NCBI GenBank assembly: GCA_938002965.1 | Contig: CALKZY010000003.1 | Location: 1-64,000 of the forward strand | DNA length: 64,000 nucleotides | Origin: an uncultured Acidimicrobiales bacterium | GTDB lineage: Bacteria; Actinomycetota; Acidimicrobiia; Acidimicrobiales; SZUA-35 | Direction of reading: 5' to 3' | In this document: positions 25,704-34,144 of the stretch, in pieces | Layout of the letters: each line of letters opens with the position of its first letter | Position numbering within the stretch: position 1 is the first letter of the stretch | Position numbers and translations under genes: made by a program | Notes under the pieces: generated by a model | Database searches by the model: none | The model's input: only the letters and a program-made list of their open reading frames with translations | What the model was told of the DNA's origin: nothing

Positions 25704-26714
25704 TCAGTGGCTGGTGAACAGCTCGCTGGTGGGGTTGGCCCCTTCTAAAGCGTCGGCAGCGAGGATGACGGCCGCCGCGGTGTAGGCCGAACGTTCTTCG
25801 GCCGGGAAGTGCACCTCTTCGGGCATCACGATGCCGGTGAAGTAGCTGCCGTCTACGTCGCGTAGTCGTTGTGCCCAAGTAAAGAGCTCCAATGCTCGGT
25901 CCCGGTCACCGACGGCCAGGTGGGCCAAGGCGCATTCACAGGTCTCGGCAGCGGTTACCCACGGTCGATCGGATACACAACGGATCCCGTCGCCGATCAT
26001 GGCGAATGTTTCCCAGCCTTCAGTCATGCGTTTGGCTGCGTCGTCGCCGACGATGGCGCCGCCCAATACTGGGTAGTACCAGTCCATGGCCCATCGGTCT
26101 TTCGGTTCGAACGCGTCAGGCTGGTTGGCTATGACATCCACCAGTCGGCTGCGGGCGTCGACCCACTGGGCTCGATCGAAACCCAGAGCGTCAGCAACGG
26201 CGCTGGCGCAGTGGAGGCTGTGGCTGATGGAGGAGGAACCGGTCAACAACGCGTAGCTCCACGCCTCGCCGTTGGCCCGCTGAGCCCAGATCACTTCGCC
26301 CCGCGGTTTCTGTAGACCGAGAACGAAGTCGACGGCCCGGTCCATGGTGGGCCAGCAATGTTCTAGGAAACCTCGATCGCCGGTGGCCAGGTAGTGGTGC
26401 CACACGCCGGTGGCGAAGTAGGCCACACAATTGGTGTCGAACTTGGATTCCTCGATGCCGTTGGCTACGTAGTAGTTGTGCCAGGCGCCATTGTCGAGCT
26501 GAATGTCGATCAGCCATTGGTAGGCGTGTTCGGCCTCGGTCGTGCGTCCGGCAGTGGCCAGGGCCATGGCGGTCTCGACATGATTCCACGGGTCGGCGTG
26601 GCCGTTCGGGTACCACTCGATCATGCCCGAGGGCAGCTGCAGGCGGGCGATCGACTCAGCGGTGGCGGCGATGTCGTCAACGCTAACGATGTCGGGAACG
26701 GAGGGAACAATCAC
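25704..26714 (-). CDS. Prenyltransferase/squalene-cyclase-like alpha/alpha-toroid protein of a glycan cluster
   Basis: 336 aa, GTG start. Repeated helical-hairpin units with aromatic motifs (YQWLIDIQLDNGAWHNYY, GFLEHCWPTMDRAVDFVLGL, VIWAQRANGEAWSYALLTGS) suggest an (alpha/alpha)6 toroid. Proteins like this are annotated as prenyltransferases or as glycoside-hydrolase-like, and they occur next to GT4 and methyltransferase genes in actinobacteria, as here. No DXDD or QW catalytic motif of terpene cyclases is evident, so terpene chemistry is doubtful. A glycan-processing role is at least as likely. It is the last gene of a three-gene operon, 24 nt after the methyltransferase. Confidence 0.65.
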   Translation of the reverse strand: MIVPSVPDIVSVDDIAATAESIARLQLPSGMIEWYPNGHADPWNHVETAMALATAGRTTEAEHAYQWLIDIQLDNGAWHNYYVANGIEESKFDTNCVAYFATGVWHHYLATGDRGFLEHCWPTMDRAVDFVLGLQKPRGEVIWAQRANGEAWSYALLTGSSSISHSLHCASAVADALGFDRAQWVDARSRLVDVIANQPDAFEPKDRWAMDWYYPVLGGAIVGDDAAKRMTEGWETFAMIGDGIRCVSDRPWVTAAETCECALAHLAVGDRDRALELFTWAQRLRDVDGSYFTGIVMPEEVHFPAEERSAYTAAAVILAADALEGANPTSELFTSH

Positions 26715-26738
26715 GCTAGTACTTCTGATACTGCCACT

Positions 26739-27482
26739 TCAGGCTGCGGGGACTGATCGCAGGGCGACGGGTCGGTCGGCGTAAATGACGAGACTCTTGC
26801 CCAACACGGGATTCAGAACGCGGTCGAGGGTCCTCGTCACCGTCGGAGCGTCGGTGATGTCCCAAGTAAGGAACTTGAGGTAGGCCTTGACTGCCGGGTT
26901 GTCGTCGTTCTCCAGGCCCACGGCGCACTTGAGCCACCAGTAAGGGCTGTGTAACGCGTGGGCTCGATGTTGGTCCCCCGGCCGGAACCCGGCTGACTCC
27001 AACTTCATGCGAAGCTCGGGGAGGCCGTAGATGCGGACGTGTCCACCCACCGATGCCGGGGCGTGATAGTCGGAGTTCAGCCACCAGCAGACCTGCTCGG
27101 GCAGCATCGAAGGCACGGTGGCTGCCAGTCGTCCGCCGGGTTTAAGAACCCGGAACAGTTCGGCCATGACGCCAAGGTCGTCGGGAACATGCTCCAATAC
27201 CTCGGAGGCGATGATGCGATCAAAGCTGGCGTCGGCGAACGGCAGCTTTAAGCCGTCGCCTTGAGCGCACGTGGTGCTGAGTGTCTCTGGCAGTTCACCC
27301 GCCATATACATGGCCACGAAGGTCTCTTTGGTTGCCTCGAGTTCCTCGAAGGCCAAGTCGACAGCCACCACGTGAGCGCCGTGGCGGGCTGTTTCGAAGG
27401 CGTGGCGTCCGAAGCCGGCTCCCAGGTCGAGTACTCGCATACCCGCTTCCAGTTCGAGGCGGTCGTAGTCGACGGTCAGCAT
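26739..27482 (-). CDS. Class I SAM-dependent methyltransferase
   Basis: 247 aa from an ATG at 27482 whose first base is shared with the stop of the GT4 gene (TGATG). Motif I is VLDLGAGFGRHAFETARHG, motif II VVAVDLAFEEL, and IIASEVLEHVPDDLGVMAEL with VLKPGGRLAATVPS are typical of Methyltransf_11 enzymes. The frame remains open upstream inside the GT4 gene, but homology begins here. It probably methylates a sugar or lipid intermediate made by the neighbouring glycosyltransferase. Confidence 0.83.
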   Translation of the reverse strand: MLTVDYDRLELEAGMRVLDLGAGFGRHAFETARHGAHVVAVDLAFEELEATKETFVAMYMAGELPETLSTTCAQGDGLKLPFADASFDRIIASEVLEHVPDDLGVMAELFRVLKPGGRLAATVPSMLPEQVCWWLNSDYHAPASVGGHVRIYGLPELRMKLESAGFRPGDQHRAHALHSPYWWLKCAVGLENDDNPAVKAYLKFLTWDITDAPTVTRTLDRVLNPVLGKSLVIYADRPVALRSVPAA

Positions 27483-28795
27483 CAGGCGGCTCCACTGTTG
27501 GAGGCTGCTGTCGCTTGCTGCTCGGCTCTCATGGCGAGCACTTCGCGGTACTGCTCCACGGTGCGAATGGCGGTTTGGCGCCAGGTGTACAGGCTCGACA
27601 CTCGCTCTCTGCCAGCGGCCCCGATGCGTTGGCACAGTTCAGCGTCGTCCAGGAAACGTCCGATGGCATCGGCTAACGCGTCAGCGTCGCCCGGCGGGCA
27701 CTGCAACACGGTTTCGCCGTCGGTCCCGGTTACTTCGAGGAGGGCTCCGCCGGTGGTGGCCACCAGTGGAGTTGAGGTCGCCATCGCTTCTACGGCGGGC
27801 AGGGAGAACCCTTCGTACAGCGAGGGAACGACGGCCACTTCCGATTCGGCGTAGAGCTCGACGATTCGCTCGTCGGGTACGCCGGTTACGAACTCGATTG
27901 AGTCGGCCAGGCCCAGGTCGGCGATACGCCGAGCGGACTCACCGCCTTCTTTGGCCTTGCCGATGACGGTGAGGCTGACGTCTCGTTCGGTACGCAGTTT
28001 GGCCACCGCTTCGAGGAGGAACTTCAGACCTTTCATTTCCACGTCGGCGCTGGCGGTGGTGATCAGTCGCCCGGGGGTGCGCTGCACGCCGGGCATGGGT
28101 TTGAAAAGGTCGGGGTCGACTCCGACGTGTACCAGGCGCATGGTCTCTCTGGGCACGCCCATGTCACGGTGGATGTCGTCAATGGAGTTCTCCGACACGA
28201 CCACCACTCTGGGCATGCGTTTGGCCACCCGGCCCTGCATGTTGACAAATGAATACCAGCGTCCGACGCTGAACTTCTTGAACCTGCTCTTGGCCGCCTC
28301 TAATTCGAGCCGCCGGTCGACGGTGATGGGGTGGTGCAGGGTGACGAGCGTGGGCAGGATCCGGTCAATGGCCAGAATGCCGTAGCCCAGGCACTGGTTG
28401 TCGTGGACCAGATCGAATTCTGACGTTCGCTTCTTGAGTTCTTCGTAGGCCCGATAGCTGAAGGCCAGAGGTTCGGGGAACTGCCCGGCGGAGAAGGCGG
28501 TGACCTCCAACAGGTCGGCTTTGGATTTGAGCTCCCAGAAACCGGGGGCTCGGCCGGGGAAGTGATCGTTGAAGATGTCGAGGCTGGGAAGTTTGGTAAG
28601 CGCCACTCGTTCGTCGAGTACGGGGTACGGCTGGCCGGAGAAGACTTCAACGGTGTGGCCGAGGTCGGACAGTGCCTTGGTCAGGTGCCGGGTGTAAATG
28701 CCTTGGCCGCCGACAGTCGGTTTCGACCGGTACGACAGGTAGGCCAGACGCAGCGGCAGGTCGGTGTTGACGGCCGGGCTGTTGATGTTGTCCAT
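27482..28795 (-). CDS. GT4 family glycosyltransferase
   Basis: 437 aa. The N-terminal Rossmann domain begins LRLAYLSYRSKPTVGGQGIY. The C-terminal donor domain has LITTASADVEMKGLKFLLEA, IEFVTGVPDERIVELYAESE and VVPSLYEGFSLPAVEAMATS, the E-x7-E region of GT-B family 4 enzymes. It transfers a sugar from an NDP-sugar with retention of configuration; acceptor unknown. First gene of an operon with a methyltransferase and a toroid protein. It diverges from dtd; the intervening 227 bp should hold both promoters. Confidence 0.87.
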   Translation of the reverse strand: MDNINSPAVNTDLPLRLAYLSYRSKPTVGGQGIYTRHLTKALSDLGHTVEVFSGQPYPVLDERVALTKLPSLDIFNDHFPGRAPGFWELKSKADLLEVTAFSAGQFPEPLAFSYRAYEELKKRTSEFDLVHDNQCLGYGILAIDRILPTLVTLHHPITVDRRLELEAAKSRFKKFSVGRWYSFVNMQGRVAKRMPRVVVVSENSIDDIHRDMGVPRETMRLVHVGVDPDLFKPMPGVQRTPGRLITTASADVEMKGLKFLLEAVAKLRTERDVSLTVIGKAKEGGESARRIADLGLADSIEFVTGVPDERIVELYAESEVAVVPSLYEGFSLPAVEAMATSTPLVATTGGALLEVTGTDGETVLQCPPGDADALADAIGRFLDDAELCQRIGAAGRERVSSLYTWRQTAIRTVEQYREVLAMRAEQQATAASNSGAA

Positions 28796-28980
28796 ATGGC
28801 TTCCTGACTGTTTGAGACCGTGTCCCCATTGAATTCCAGCTGGGCAAGTAACCCATGGGTAACAAAACGGTCGCCGCTAACAGGCTACCGCTTCGCCCGT
28901 TGCAGCCCTTGTCGATGGTGGCCGACCGGCAGTCTGTAGCCAATCGGCAACGCCACCGTCTTAACGACGCTACTGCCTTG

Positions 28981-29019
28981 TCAGCGCTAGCCTTTTCGTC
29001 TCTCAGCGCTAGCCTTTTC
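28981..29019. repeat. Direct repeat of 17 bp before dtd
   Basis: TCAGCGCTAGCCTTTTC occurs exactly at 28981-28997 and again at 29003-29019, a 22-base period. Each copy contains the palindromes AGCGCT and GCTAGC. The second copy ends four bases before the dtd start codon. A 22-base spacing is about two helical turns, which would suit a regulator binding twice on one face, or it may be a simple local duplication. Confidence 0.75.
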
Positions 29020-29022
29020 AAG

Positions 29023-29493
29023 GTGAAAGCCGTCGTGCAACGAGTAGCGAGAGCTCGAGTAACCGTCGGCCCCCCAGATGGTCTGGGCTCCGAGACCGCT
29101 GGCGCCGAAGTTACCGGTGAGATCGGGCACGGACTTTGTGTGCTCGTGGGGGTCACGCATGATGACACCGAGGCTCAGGCGGTCAAGCTGGCGCAGCGCC
29201 TGTGGAAGCTTCGCATCTTCAGCGACGACGAAGACAAGATGAATCGATCGGTGAACGACGTGGGTGGATCACTGTTGATCGTCAGTCAGTTCACCTTGTA
29301 CGCCGACGCTCGCAAAGGGAATCGCCCCTCGTATGTGGACGCCGCCCGCCCGGAAGTGGCTGAGCCACTCATCGAGCGGGCTGTGGCCGAACTTAGGTCG
29401 CTAGGGGCCAAAGTTGAGACCGGCAGGTTCCGGGCCGACATGGACGTGGAGCTGGTCAACGACGGCCCCGTCACAATCATTCTTGAGGTGTAA
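29023..29493 (+). CDS. dtd: D-aminoacyl-tRNA deacylase
   Basis: 156 aa from a GTG at 29023. It begins KAVVQRVARARVTVG and carries the two active-site motifs of DTD: SLLIVSQFTLYAD (SQFTL) and the C-terminal NDGPVTIILEV (the GP-containing motif that excludes L-amino acids). A short insertion (PPDGLGSETAGAE) lies in the first loop. The enzyme hydrolyses D-amino acids from mischarged tRNAs, and Gly-tRNA-Ala. The frame extends upstream through the direct repeats but without homology. 6 nt before the next gene. Confidence 0.95.
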   Translation: MKAVVQRVARARVTVGPPDGLGSETAGAEVTGEIGHGLCVLVGVTHDDTEAQAVKLAQRLWKLRIFSDDEDKMNRSVNDVGGSLLIVSQFTLYADARKGNRPSYVDAARPEVAEPLIERAVAELRSLGAKVETGRFRADMDVELVNDGPVTIILEV

Positions 29494-29499
29494 CGGCGG

Positions 29500-30696
29500 A
29501 TGAGCGATCAGCCAGGCGAATTCAATCAATCAAACCCACCAACCGAACCGGCGCAGGTCGACGGCGAGCCCCCAGACTCCGGCCCTGTTGTCAACGACCC
29601 TGTAGTCAGCGGCCCTGTTGTCAGCGGCCCGGCGGAAGGTTGGTACGCCGACCCGCATGAACCGCAGCGGTTGCGTTACTGGGACGGTTCGACCTGGACC
29701 GAGTACGTGCACGATCAAGTCCCGTTTGCGCCACCGGTTCCGGCACCGATTGCCGCTCGCCGGGTCGGGCCCCATGACGGCTCGGTCAACGACATCGGTG
29801 AGTGGCTTCGTTCGTCGTTTCGAGTTGCCGTGTCCAACCTGGTTCCAAGCGTTGCTCTTTTGCTGCTCCCCCTGATCCCGTTCCTGATAGCGGTAGTCAT
29901 GATGTTTCGAGTGGTCAGCAGCGCGTCCGACGTGGCTGATGAGGCATTCAACGATGGTCTGGCCACCACCGAGTCGTTCTTCACCAGCAACTTTGACTTC
30001 TCCAGCCTGGCGGTCATGGGCGTGTCGGTCGTGGTTGGTTTGATTCTGCTGGCCGTTGTCCAGGTTGGGCTATCCCACTTGTTGCACGGGGCTCATGTCG
30101 GTGAACCGACTGGTTTCGGGCGGGCGCTGGGTGCCGGCCTGAGGAAAGGGTGGCGGCTTCTTGGCTGGTATGTCGTCTTATATTTCGCCATATCCGCCGC
30201 CATGGCTGCCGGGGTCGGGCTGGTGATTTTGGCCGCCCAGTTGAGTAGCGGACTGGCGGTTGCCGTCGGCGCTCTGCTCTATATTGCTTTGCTTGTTGTC
30301 GGTACCTGGCTGGGGGTTCGCCTGGTGATGCTGCCTGTCGCCTGTGCGGTGGCACCGTCGGGATCGAGTGCCCTTTCGGCCACCCTGGCTGCGACGAAGG
30401 GCCGGTTCCTGGCCGTGCTGGGTCGTGTGATGCTTGTAGGCCTGCTGAGTTACCTGATCATCCTTCCGTTCCAGTTCGCCGTCTTCTCATTTTTTCCCAA
30501 TCTGGTTGACGCTCAGGCGTTGGAAGAACTTGACCCTGAGTTGGTCACACCTAGGGATTTCCTGGAGCCGCTGGCGACTGCTTTCGGCGTGATGGCGCTG
30601 TTGTACATGATTGCGTTCTTGCTGTATCAAATCTTCTATTCTTCGGCGATGGCCCGGTTGTACGCTGACCTGGGCGGGCTGGACCCCAGGTCCTAG
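29500..30696 (+). CDS. DUF2510 membrane protein
   Basis: 398 aa. A Pro/Val/Gly-rich start (with repeats of VVSGP) leads to a DUF2510 motif, GWYADPHEPQRLRYWDGSTW, at about residues 47-66; this is a common cytosolic module of actinobacterial membrane proteins. Six or so hydrophobic segments follow, among them LVPSVALLLLPLIPFLIAVV, LAVMGVSVVVGLILLAVV and VMLVGLLSYLIILPFQFAVF. The membrane part resembles the helical domain of glycerophosphodiester phosphodiesterase-like proteins, but no catalytic domain is present. Function unknown. 6 nt after dtd and 4 nt before azlC. Confidence 0.78.
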   Translation: MSDQPGEFNQSNPPTEPAQVDGEPPDSGPVVNDPVVSGPVVSGPAEGWYADPHEPQRLRYWDGSTWTEYVHDQVPFAPPVPAPIAARRVGPHDGSVNDIGEWLRSSFRVAVSNLVPSVALLLLPLIPFLIAVVMMFRVVSSASDVADEAFNDGLATTESFFTSNFDFSSLAVMGVSVVVGLILLAVVQVGLSHLLHGAHVGEPTGFGRALGAGLRKGWRLLGWYVVLYFAISAAMAAGVGLVILAAQLSSGLAVAVGALLYIALLVVGTWLGVRLVMLPVACAVAPSGSSALSATLAATKGRFLAVLGRVMLVGLLSYLIILPFQFAVFSFFPNLVDAQALEELDPELVTPRDFLEPLATAFGVMALLYMIAFLLYQIFYSSAMARLYADLGGLDPRS

Positions 30697-30700
30697 CCGA

Positions 30701-31495
30701 GTGGCCGGGACACAATCTGGTTCACACGTTGGCGTCGGTCCATGGTTGCAGCGGTCGGGCTTGCTAGCCGGGTCTCGGGCCGCTATTCCCCTGGCGTTGC
30801 CTGCGCTGCCCATCGGGCTGCTGATTGGTGTCGCCATTCGAGAGTCCGTGGTGATCAGCAACCTTGCAGGCTGGACGTCGTCGTTCATGATCTTCGCCGG
30901 CGCGGCGCAGTTCGCAGCGGTGGAATTGATAGATGGTGGTGCCGGTGTTTGGGCGGTGGTCGCCGCGGTGTTCATGATCAATGCTCGGCATTTGATGTAC
31001 GGAGCGGCGATCTGTGGTCGGTTCTCGCGGGCGCCGGTTTGGTTCAGATTCGTCGGTGGGTATCTGCTGATTGATCAGGTCTTTGCCTTGAACGTCAACC
31101 TTGTGCCCCCGTCGTCTGCTGGCGCCGATCTCGATGACGAACTCGGTTATCGGATGTCGCACTATGTGGGTACTGCCATTCCGATGTTGGGGGTGTGGGT
31201 GGTTGGTGCCGCAGCCGGACTGGCGCTGGGTGACGTCATCCCCGCCTCCTGGGAGGTCGACTTCGCCATTCCTCTAATGTTCCTTGGCTTAATGGTGATG
31301 TCGCTGTTCAACGTGCCCTCAATTGTGGCTGCGGTAATCGGGGGCACGGTGGCGGTAGTCGGGAGAGACTGGCCCAACGGCTTGGGGCTGCTGGCAGGAG
31401 CCGTCCTCGGTGTCGCAGTCGCCGGCCTGCTAGATCAGGCGTTGATCGGACGTGACGTAGATGTCCGTCCGCCGAGCGAAGAGGTCGGGCCATGA
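30701..31495 (+). CDS. azlC: AzlC family amino acid exporter subunit
   Basis: 264 aa from a GTG at 30701. The stretches AIPLALPALPIGLLIGVAIR, FAGAAQFAAVELI and INARHLMYGAAI are characteristic of AzlC, the large subunit of branched-chain amino acid exporters (BrnF/YgaZ type). About seven membrane helices. Its stop overlaps the azlD start by four bases (ATGA), as is normal for the pair. Substrate probably Leu/Ile/Val or Met, by family. Confidence 0.9.
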   Translation: MAGTQSGSHVGVGPWLQRSGLLAGSRAAIPLALPALPIGLLIGVAIRESVVISNLAGWTSSFMIFAGAAQFAAVELIDGGAGVWAVVAAVFMINARHLMYGAAICGRFSRAPVWFRFVGGYLLIDQVFALNVNLVPPSSAGADLDDELGYRMSHYVGTAIPMLGVWVVGAAAGLALGDVIPASWEVDFAIPLMFLGLMVMSLFNVPSIVAAVIGGTVAVVGRDWPNGLGLLAGAVLGVAVAGLLDQALIGRDVDVRPPSEEVGP

Positions 31496-31848
31496 GCAGT
31501 GGAGCGGTGTGGGTGGCCTTTGCCTTGGCCGGATTCGTTACGTTTTCGCAGCGCAGCTTGTTCTTCTGGCTAAGTGAACGTGCCGCCCATCAGTTGTTGC
31601 CCACGCAGGTTCAGCGGGCGCTGCGCTATGTGGCCCCTGCAGCATTCGCCGCCATTGCCGCTCCGAGAATTGTTGCCGCCGGGTCCGGCTCGTCCGGTGT
31701 GTTGTCCGCATTAGGCGAGACGGTTCTGGATGCTCGGTTCGTAGCTGCGGCCGTGGCGGCGCTGGTGATGTGGCGAACAGGCAAGCTGCCGGTGATGTTG
31801 GTTGTCGGCCTGGTGCTCTTTTGGGTGCTTCGGGCAGTGGGACTGTGA
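31492..31848 (+). CDS. azlD: AzlD family amino acid exporter subunit
   Basis: 118 aa with about four helices. It begins WVAFALAGFVTFSQRSLFFW and includes ALRYVAPAAFAAIAAPRIV, a form of the AzlD motif. It is the small partner (BrnE/YgaH type) needed with AzlC for export of branched-chain amino acids. Translationally coupled to azlC by a 4-nt overlap. Confidence 0.9.
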   Translation: MSSGAVWVAFALAGFVTFSQRSLFFWLSERAAHQLLPTQVQRALRYVAPAAFAAIAAPRIVAAGSGSSGVLSALGETVLDARFVAAAVAALVMWRTGKLPVMLVVGLVLFWVLRAVGL

Positions 31849-31934
31849 GTCACCGGGCTTCAGCACCTGGGCCGTAGGACCCAGGCTTGCCTTTTGGCAT
31901 CAAGGGCGCCTGCCGAAGAGCCGAAGTATCGGCG

Positions 31935-32573
31935 GTGACCGCTCGAACGTCAACCATTCTGATTGCCGATGGCAGCGCCTGGCCGGAACGGCTTGGACAG
32001 GATCTTCGCTTTGGCTATCAACTCGCCCCGACGACGTTCTCGATTGATGAGACTGTTGGCTACTTGGAGTCTGCCCAGCAGCACGAGAGAGAAGTCGGCC
32101 CGGATTTGGTCGTGGCCGACGCTGACCTGGTCGGTGGGGGAGCGGTGGAACTCTGCCGACGGCTGAACAACAGCGTGGTTGACGTTGCGGTATTGGTGGC
32201 CACGTTCAATCACGGCCGCGAGGACGTTCTTGATGCTGTGGCAGAGGGGGCGAGCGGTTACCTGGTGCGGACCAACGACATTGAAGCGACTCGAATGGCC
32301 ATTGCCAAAGCCATCATCGGCGAACCGGTGGTAAACCCGCCGCTTGCCGGATTGATCCTGTCTCACTTCCGCTCCTTTCACGGCCAGACTGAGGACTCCG
32401 AGCACGCACTTGATTCCCAGGAACGTCGCATCGTTCAGCTTGTTGCTCGAAATCATGGCACCGCTGAGCTGGCCGACTTCGTTCAGATGTCGGTGGCCGA
32501 AGTCGAACAGGCCATGCGGATTATCTTCGACAAGCTACGAGCTTCACGCCAGGCATTGCTGGCCGACTGCTAG
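31935..32573 (+). CDS. Atypical response regulator with HTH-like C-terminus
   Basis: 212 aa from a GTG at 31935; a longer start at 31887 is possible. The N-terminal ~120 residues follow a receiver pattern: ILIADG, VVADADLVGGGAVELCRRLN with a possible phospho-Asp, VLVATFNHGREDVLDAVAEGASGYLV. The usual pair of acidic residues after strand 1 is reduced to one, and the conserved Lys after strand 5 is an Arg (YLVRT). The C-terminus (LDSQERRIVQLVARNHGTAE, VQMSVAEVEQAMRIIFDKL) resembles a LuxR-type helix-turn-helix with changes. No histidine kinase is nearby, so it is an orphan regulator. Confidence 0.72.
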   Translation: MTARTSTILIADGSAWPERLGQDLRFGYQLAPTTFSIDETVGYLESAQQHEREVGPDLVVADADLVGGGAVELCRRLNNSVVDVAVLVATFNHGREDVLDAVAEGASGYLVRTNDIEATRMAIAKAIIGEPVVNPPLAGLILSHFRSFHGQTEDSEHALDSQERRIVQLVARNHGTAELADFVQMSVAEVEQAMRIIFDKLRASRQALLADC

Positions 32574-32593
32574 AGCACCGAAAGTCCAGGTCG

Positions 32594-34144
32594 CTATGAG
32601 GCCGGGTCGTTCTGTTTGCGTCGCCCAACCCTGGAACCGGCTGACACGTAGCTGCTGTACCCGGTCGCCAGTAGACCATAGATGACAACCGGCCATGGGC
32701 CGACGTAGCTGGCCAGCGTGCGCCCGTCCCGCATTTCGACCATTGCGGAAAGGGTGGCTCGCTCGCTGACTCCGGTGCGTTGCCGAAGGTTGCCGTCCGG
32801 GTCGATGACTGCGGTCAGCCCGGTTGGTGCGACTTGGAGGACCCATCGGTCGTTCTCCATTGCACGGAGCTGGTTGGATGCCACCTGCTGAGTCTGTACC
32901 TGAGTGAGCCAGTACGACGACCCGTTGGTTGGGTTGGTCAGCAGTTGAGCACCTTCGCGAACCGAGTGACGGGCGCGATGCTCGAAATAGCCTTCCCAGG
33001 AGATGGACACGCCGACCGGGCCACGGTCGGTGTCGAGAACCGGTTCGACCACGCCGCGGCGAAGATCTCGCGCCGGGAGTCCGGAGTCGGGGGCCAATGA
33101 CTCGATCAGGCTTCGGAGGGGTACGTACTCACCGAACGGGACGATCTGGACCTTGTCGTAGACGTCGGTTTCCTGGCCGTCAGGGGTGATGACCGAGTGG
33201 TAGTTGGCCGACACGGTGTCAGACACCGGCTCGAACCAGCCGGCAAGAATGGGAGCGTTGATATCGGCCGCCAACTGAACCACCTGTTTGAATGCGGCGT
33301 CTTGATTGAGGTAGCGGCCGGGGTTGACGACATTCTCCGGCCAGATCACCAGATCGGGGTCGGCGTCGGAATTGATGGCGGCCAGGGTGGCTTCGATGTG
33401 TCGGGCCAGGACAACGGGCTCCTGGCTGGAGGAGGCGCGTGTCTGCTGCGGTCCGCCGCCCTGGACCAGCAAGGCCTCAACCTGGTCGACAACGTCGGAC
33501 CTGGGGTGGGCGAACCCGGCGATGGTCATCGCCGAGACTACGGCGATTCCGATCCCGGCTGTACGCCATCGCCGATCGGCGGCGGCTGACAGCGCTTGAC
33601 CAGCGACGACCACGGCGACCACAACCAGCAACGGTCCACCGACCCGGGCCGGGTAGATGAGAGGCGAGTCGACTTGACTGAGTGCGACGTTTGCCAGCGG
33701 CACGCCACCGAAGGGCCAACTCCAGCGAGCCCACTCGGCCAGCGCGAACGTGCCGGGCAGGACGAAGCGGCGTAGCCGGGGTGCGGTAACCGCTCCGATC
33801 AGGCCAAAGTAGGCAGCGTAGAAGGCACCGGCTACGACATAGCCCGGTGCGGTGAGGTCCCACATCCACAGCATGGCCGGGTAGAGCCATGCCATGGTTG
33901 CAACCCACATTCGTGTGAATCGACTGCGGGCCGAGTTGATGTTTAGGAGACGGTCGAGCAGTGCCATGCCGACGAAGGCCAGTGGCCACCATCCCCACGG
34001 TGGCACCGAGCCTGCTAGGCAAAGGCCGGCCAAAATGGCGGTGGCCAGGGTGCGCGGGCGAGACGAACGATCCGACGTATCGGCGGAGTATGCACCGGAC
34101 CCCGCTGCTGACATCGAGGTGGTGGTCTTTGGTACTGCGCTCAT
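32594..34144 (-). CDS. lnt: Apolipoprotein N-acyltransferase-like protein with Ser in place of catalytic Cys
   Basis: 516 aa from an ATG at 34144, overlapping the hemY stop by four bases. Several N-terminal membrane helices precede a nitrilase domain with the Glu motif LVIWPENVVNPG and the Lys motif YDKVQIVPFGEYVPLRSL. These match Glu267 and Lys335 of E. coli Lnt. The nucleophile motif, ICYE in E. coli (Cys387), reads ISWE here, with Ser382 encoded by TCC. One more helix lies near the end. Lnt attaches a third acyl chain to lipoproteins. The Cys-to-Ser change either reflects a clade with altered chemistry or loss of activity. Third gene of the hemE-hemY-lnt operon. Confidence 0.85.
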   Translation of the reverse strand: MSAVPKTTTSMSAAGSGAYSADTSDRSSRPRTLATAILAGLCLAGSVPPWGWWPLAFVGMALLDRLLNINSARSRFTRMWVATMAWLYPAMLWMWDLTAPGYVVAGAFYAAYFGLIGAVTAPRLRRFVLPGTFALAEWARWSWPFGGVPLANVALSQVDSPLIYPARVGGPLLVVVAVVVAGQALSAAADRRWRTAGIGIAVVSAMTIAGFAHPRSDVVDQVEALLVQGGGPQQTRASSSQEPVVLARHIEATLAAINSDADPDLVIWPENVVNPGRYLNQDAAFKQVVQLAADINAPILAGWFEPVSDTVSANYHSVITPDGQETDVYDKVQIVPFGEYVPLRSLIESLAPDSGLPARDLRRGVVEPVLDTDRGPVGVSISWEGYFEHRARHSVREGAQLLTNPTNGSSYWLTQVQTQQVASNQLRAMENDRWVLQVAPTGLTAVIDPDGNLRQRTGVSERATLSAMVEMRDGRTLASYVGPWPVVIYGLLATGYSSYVSAGSRVGRRKQNDPAS

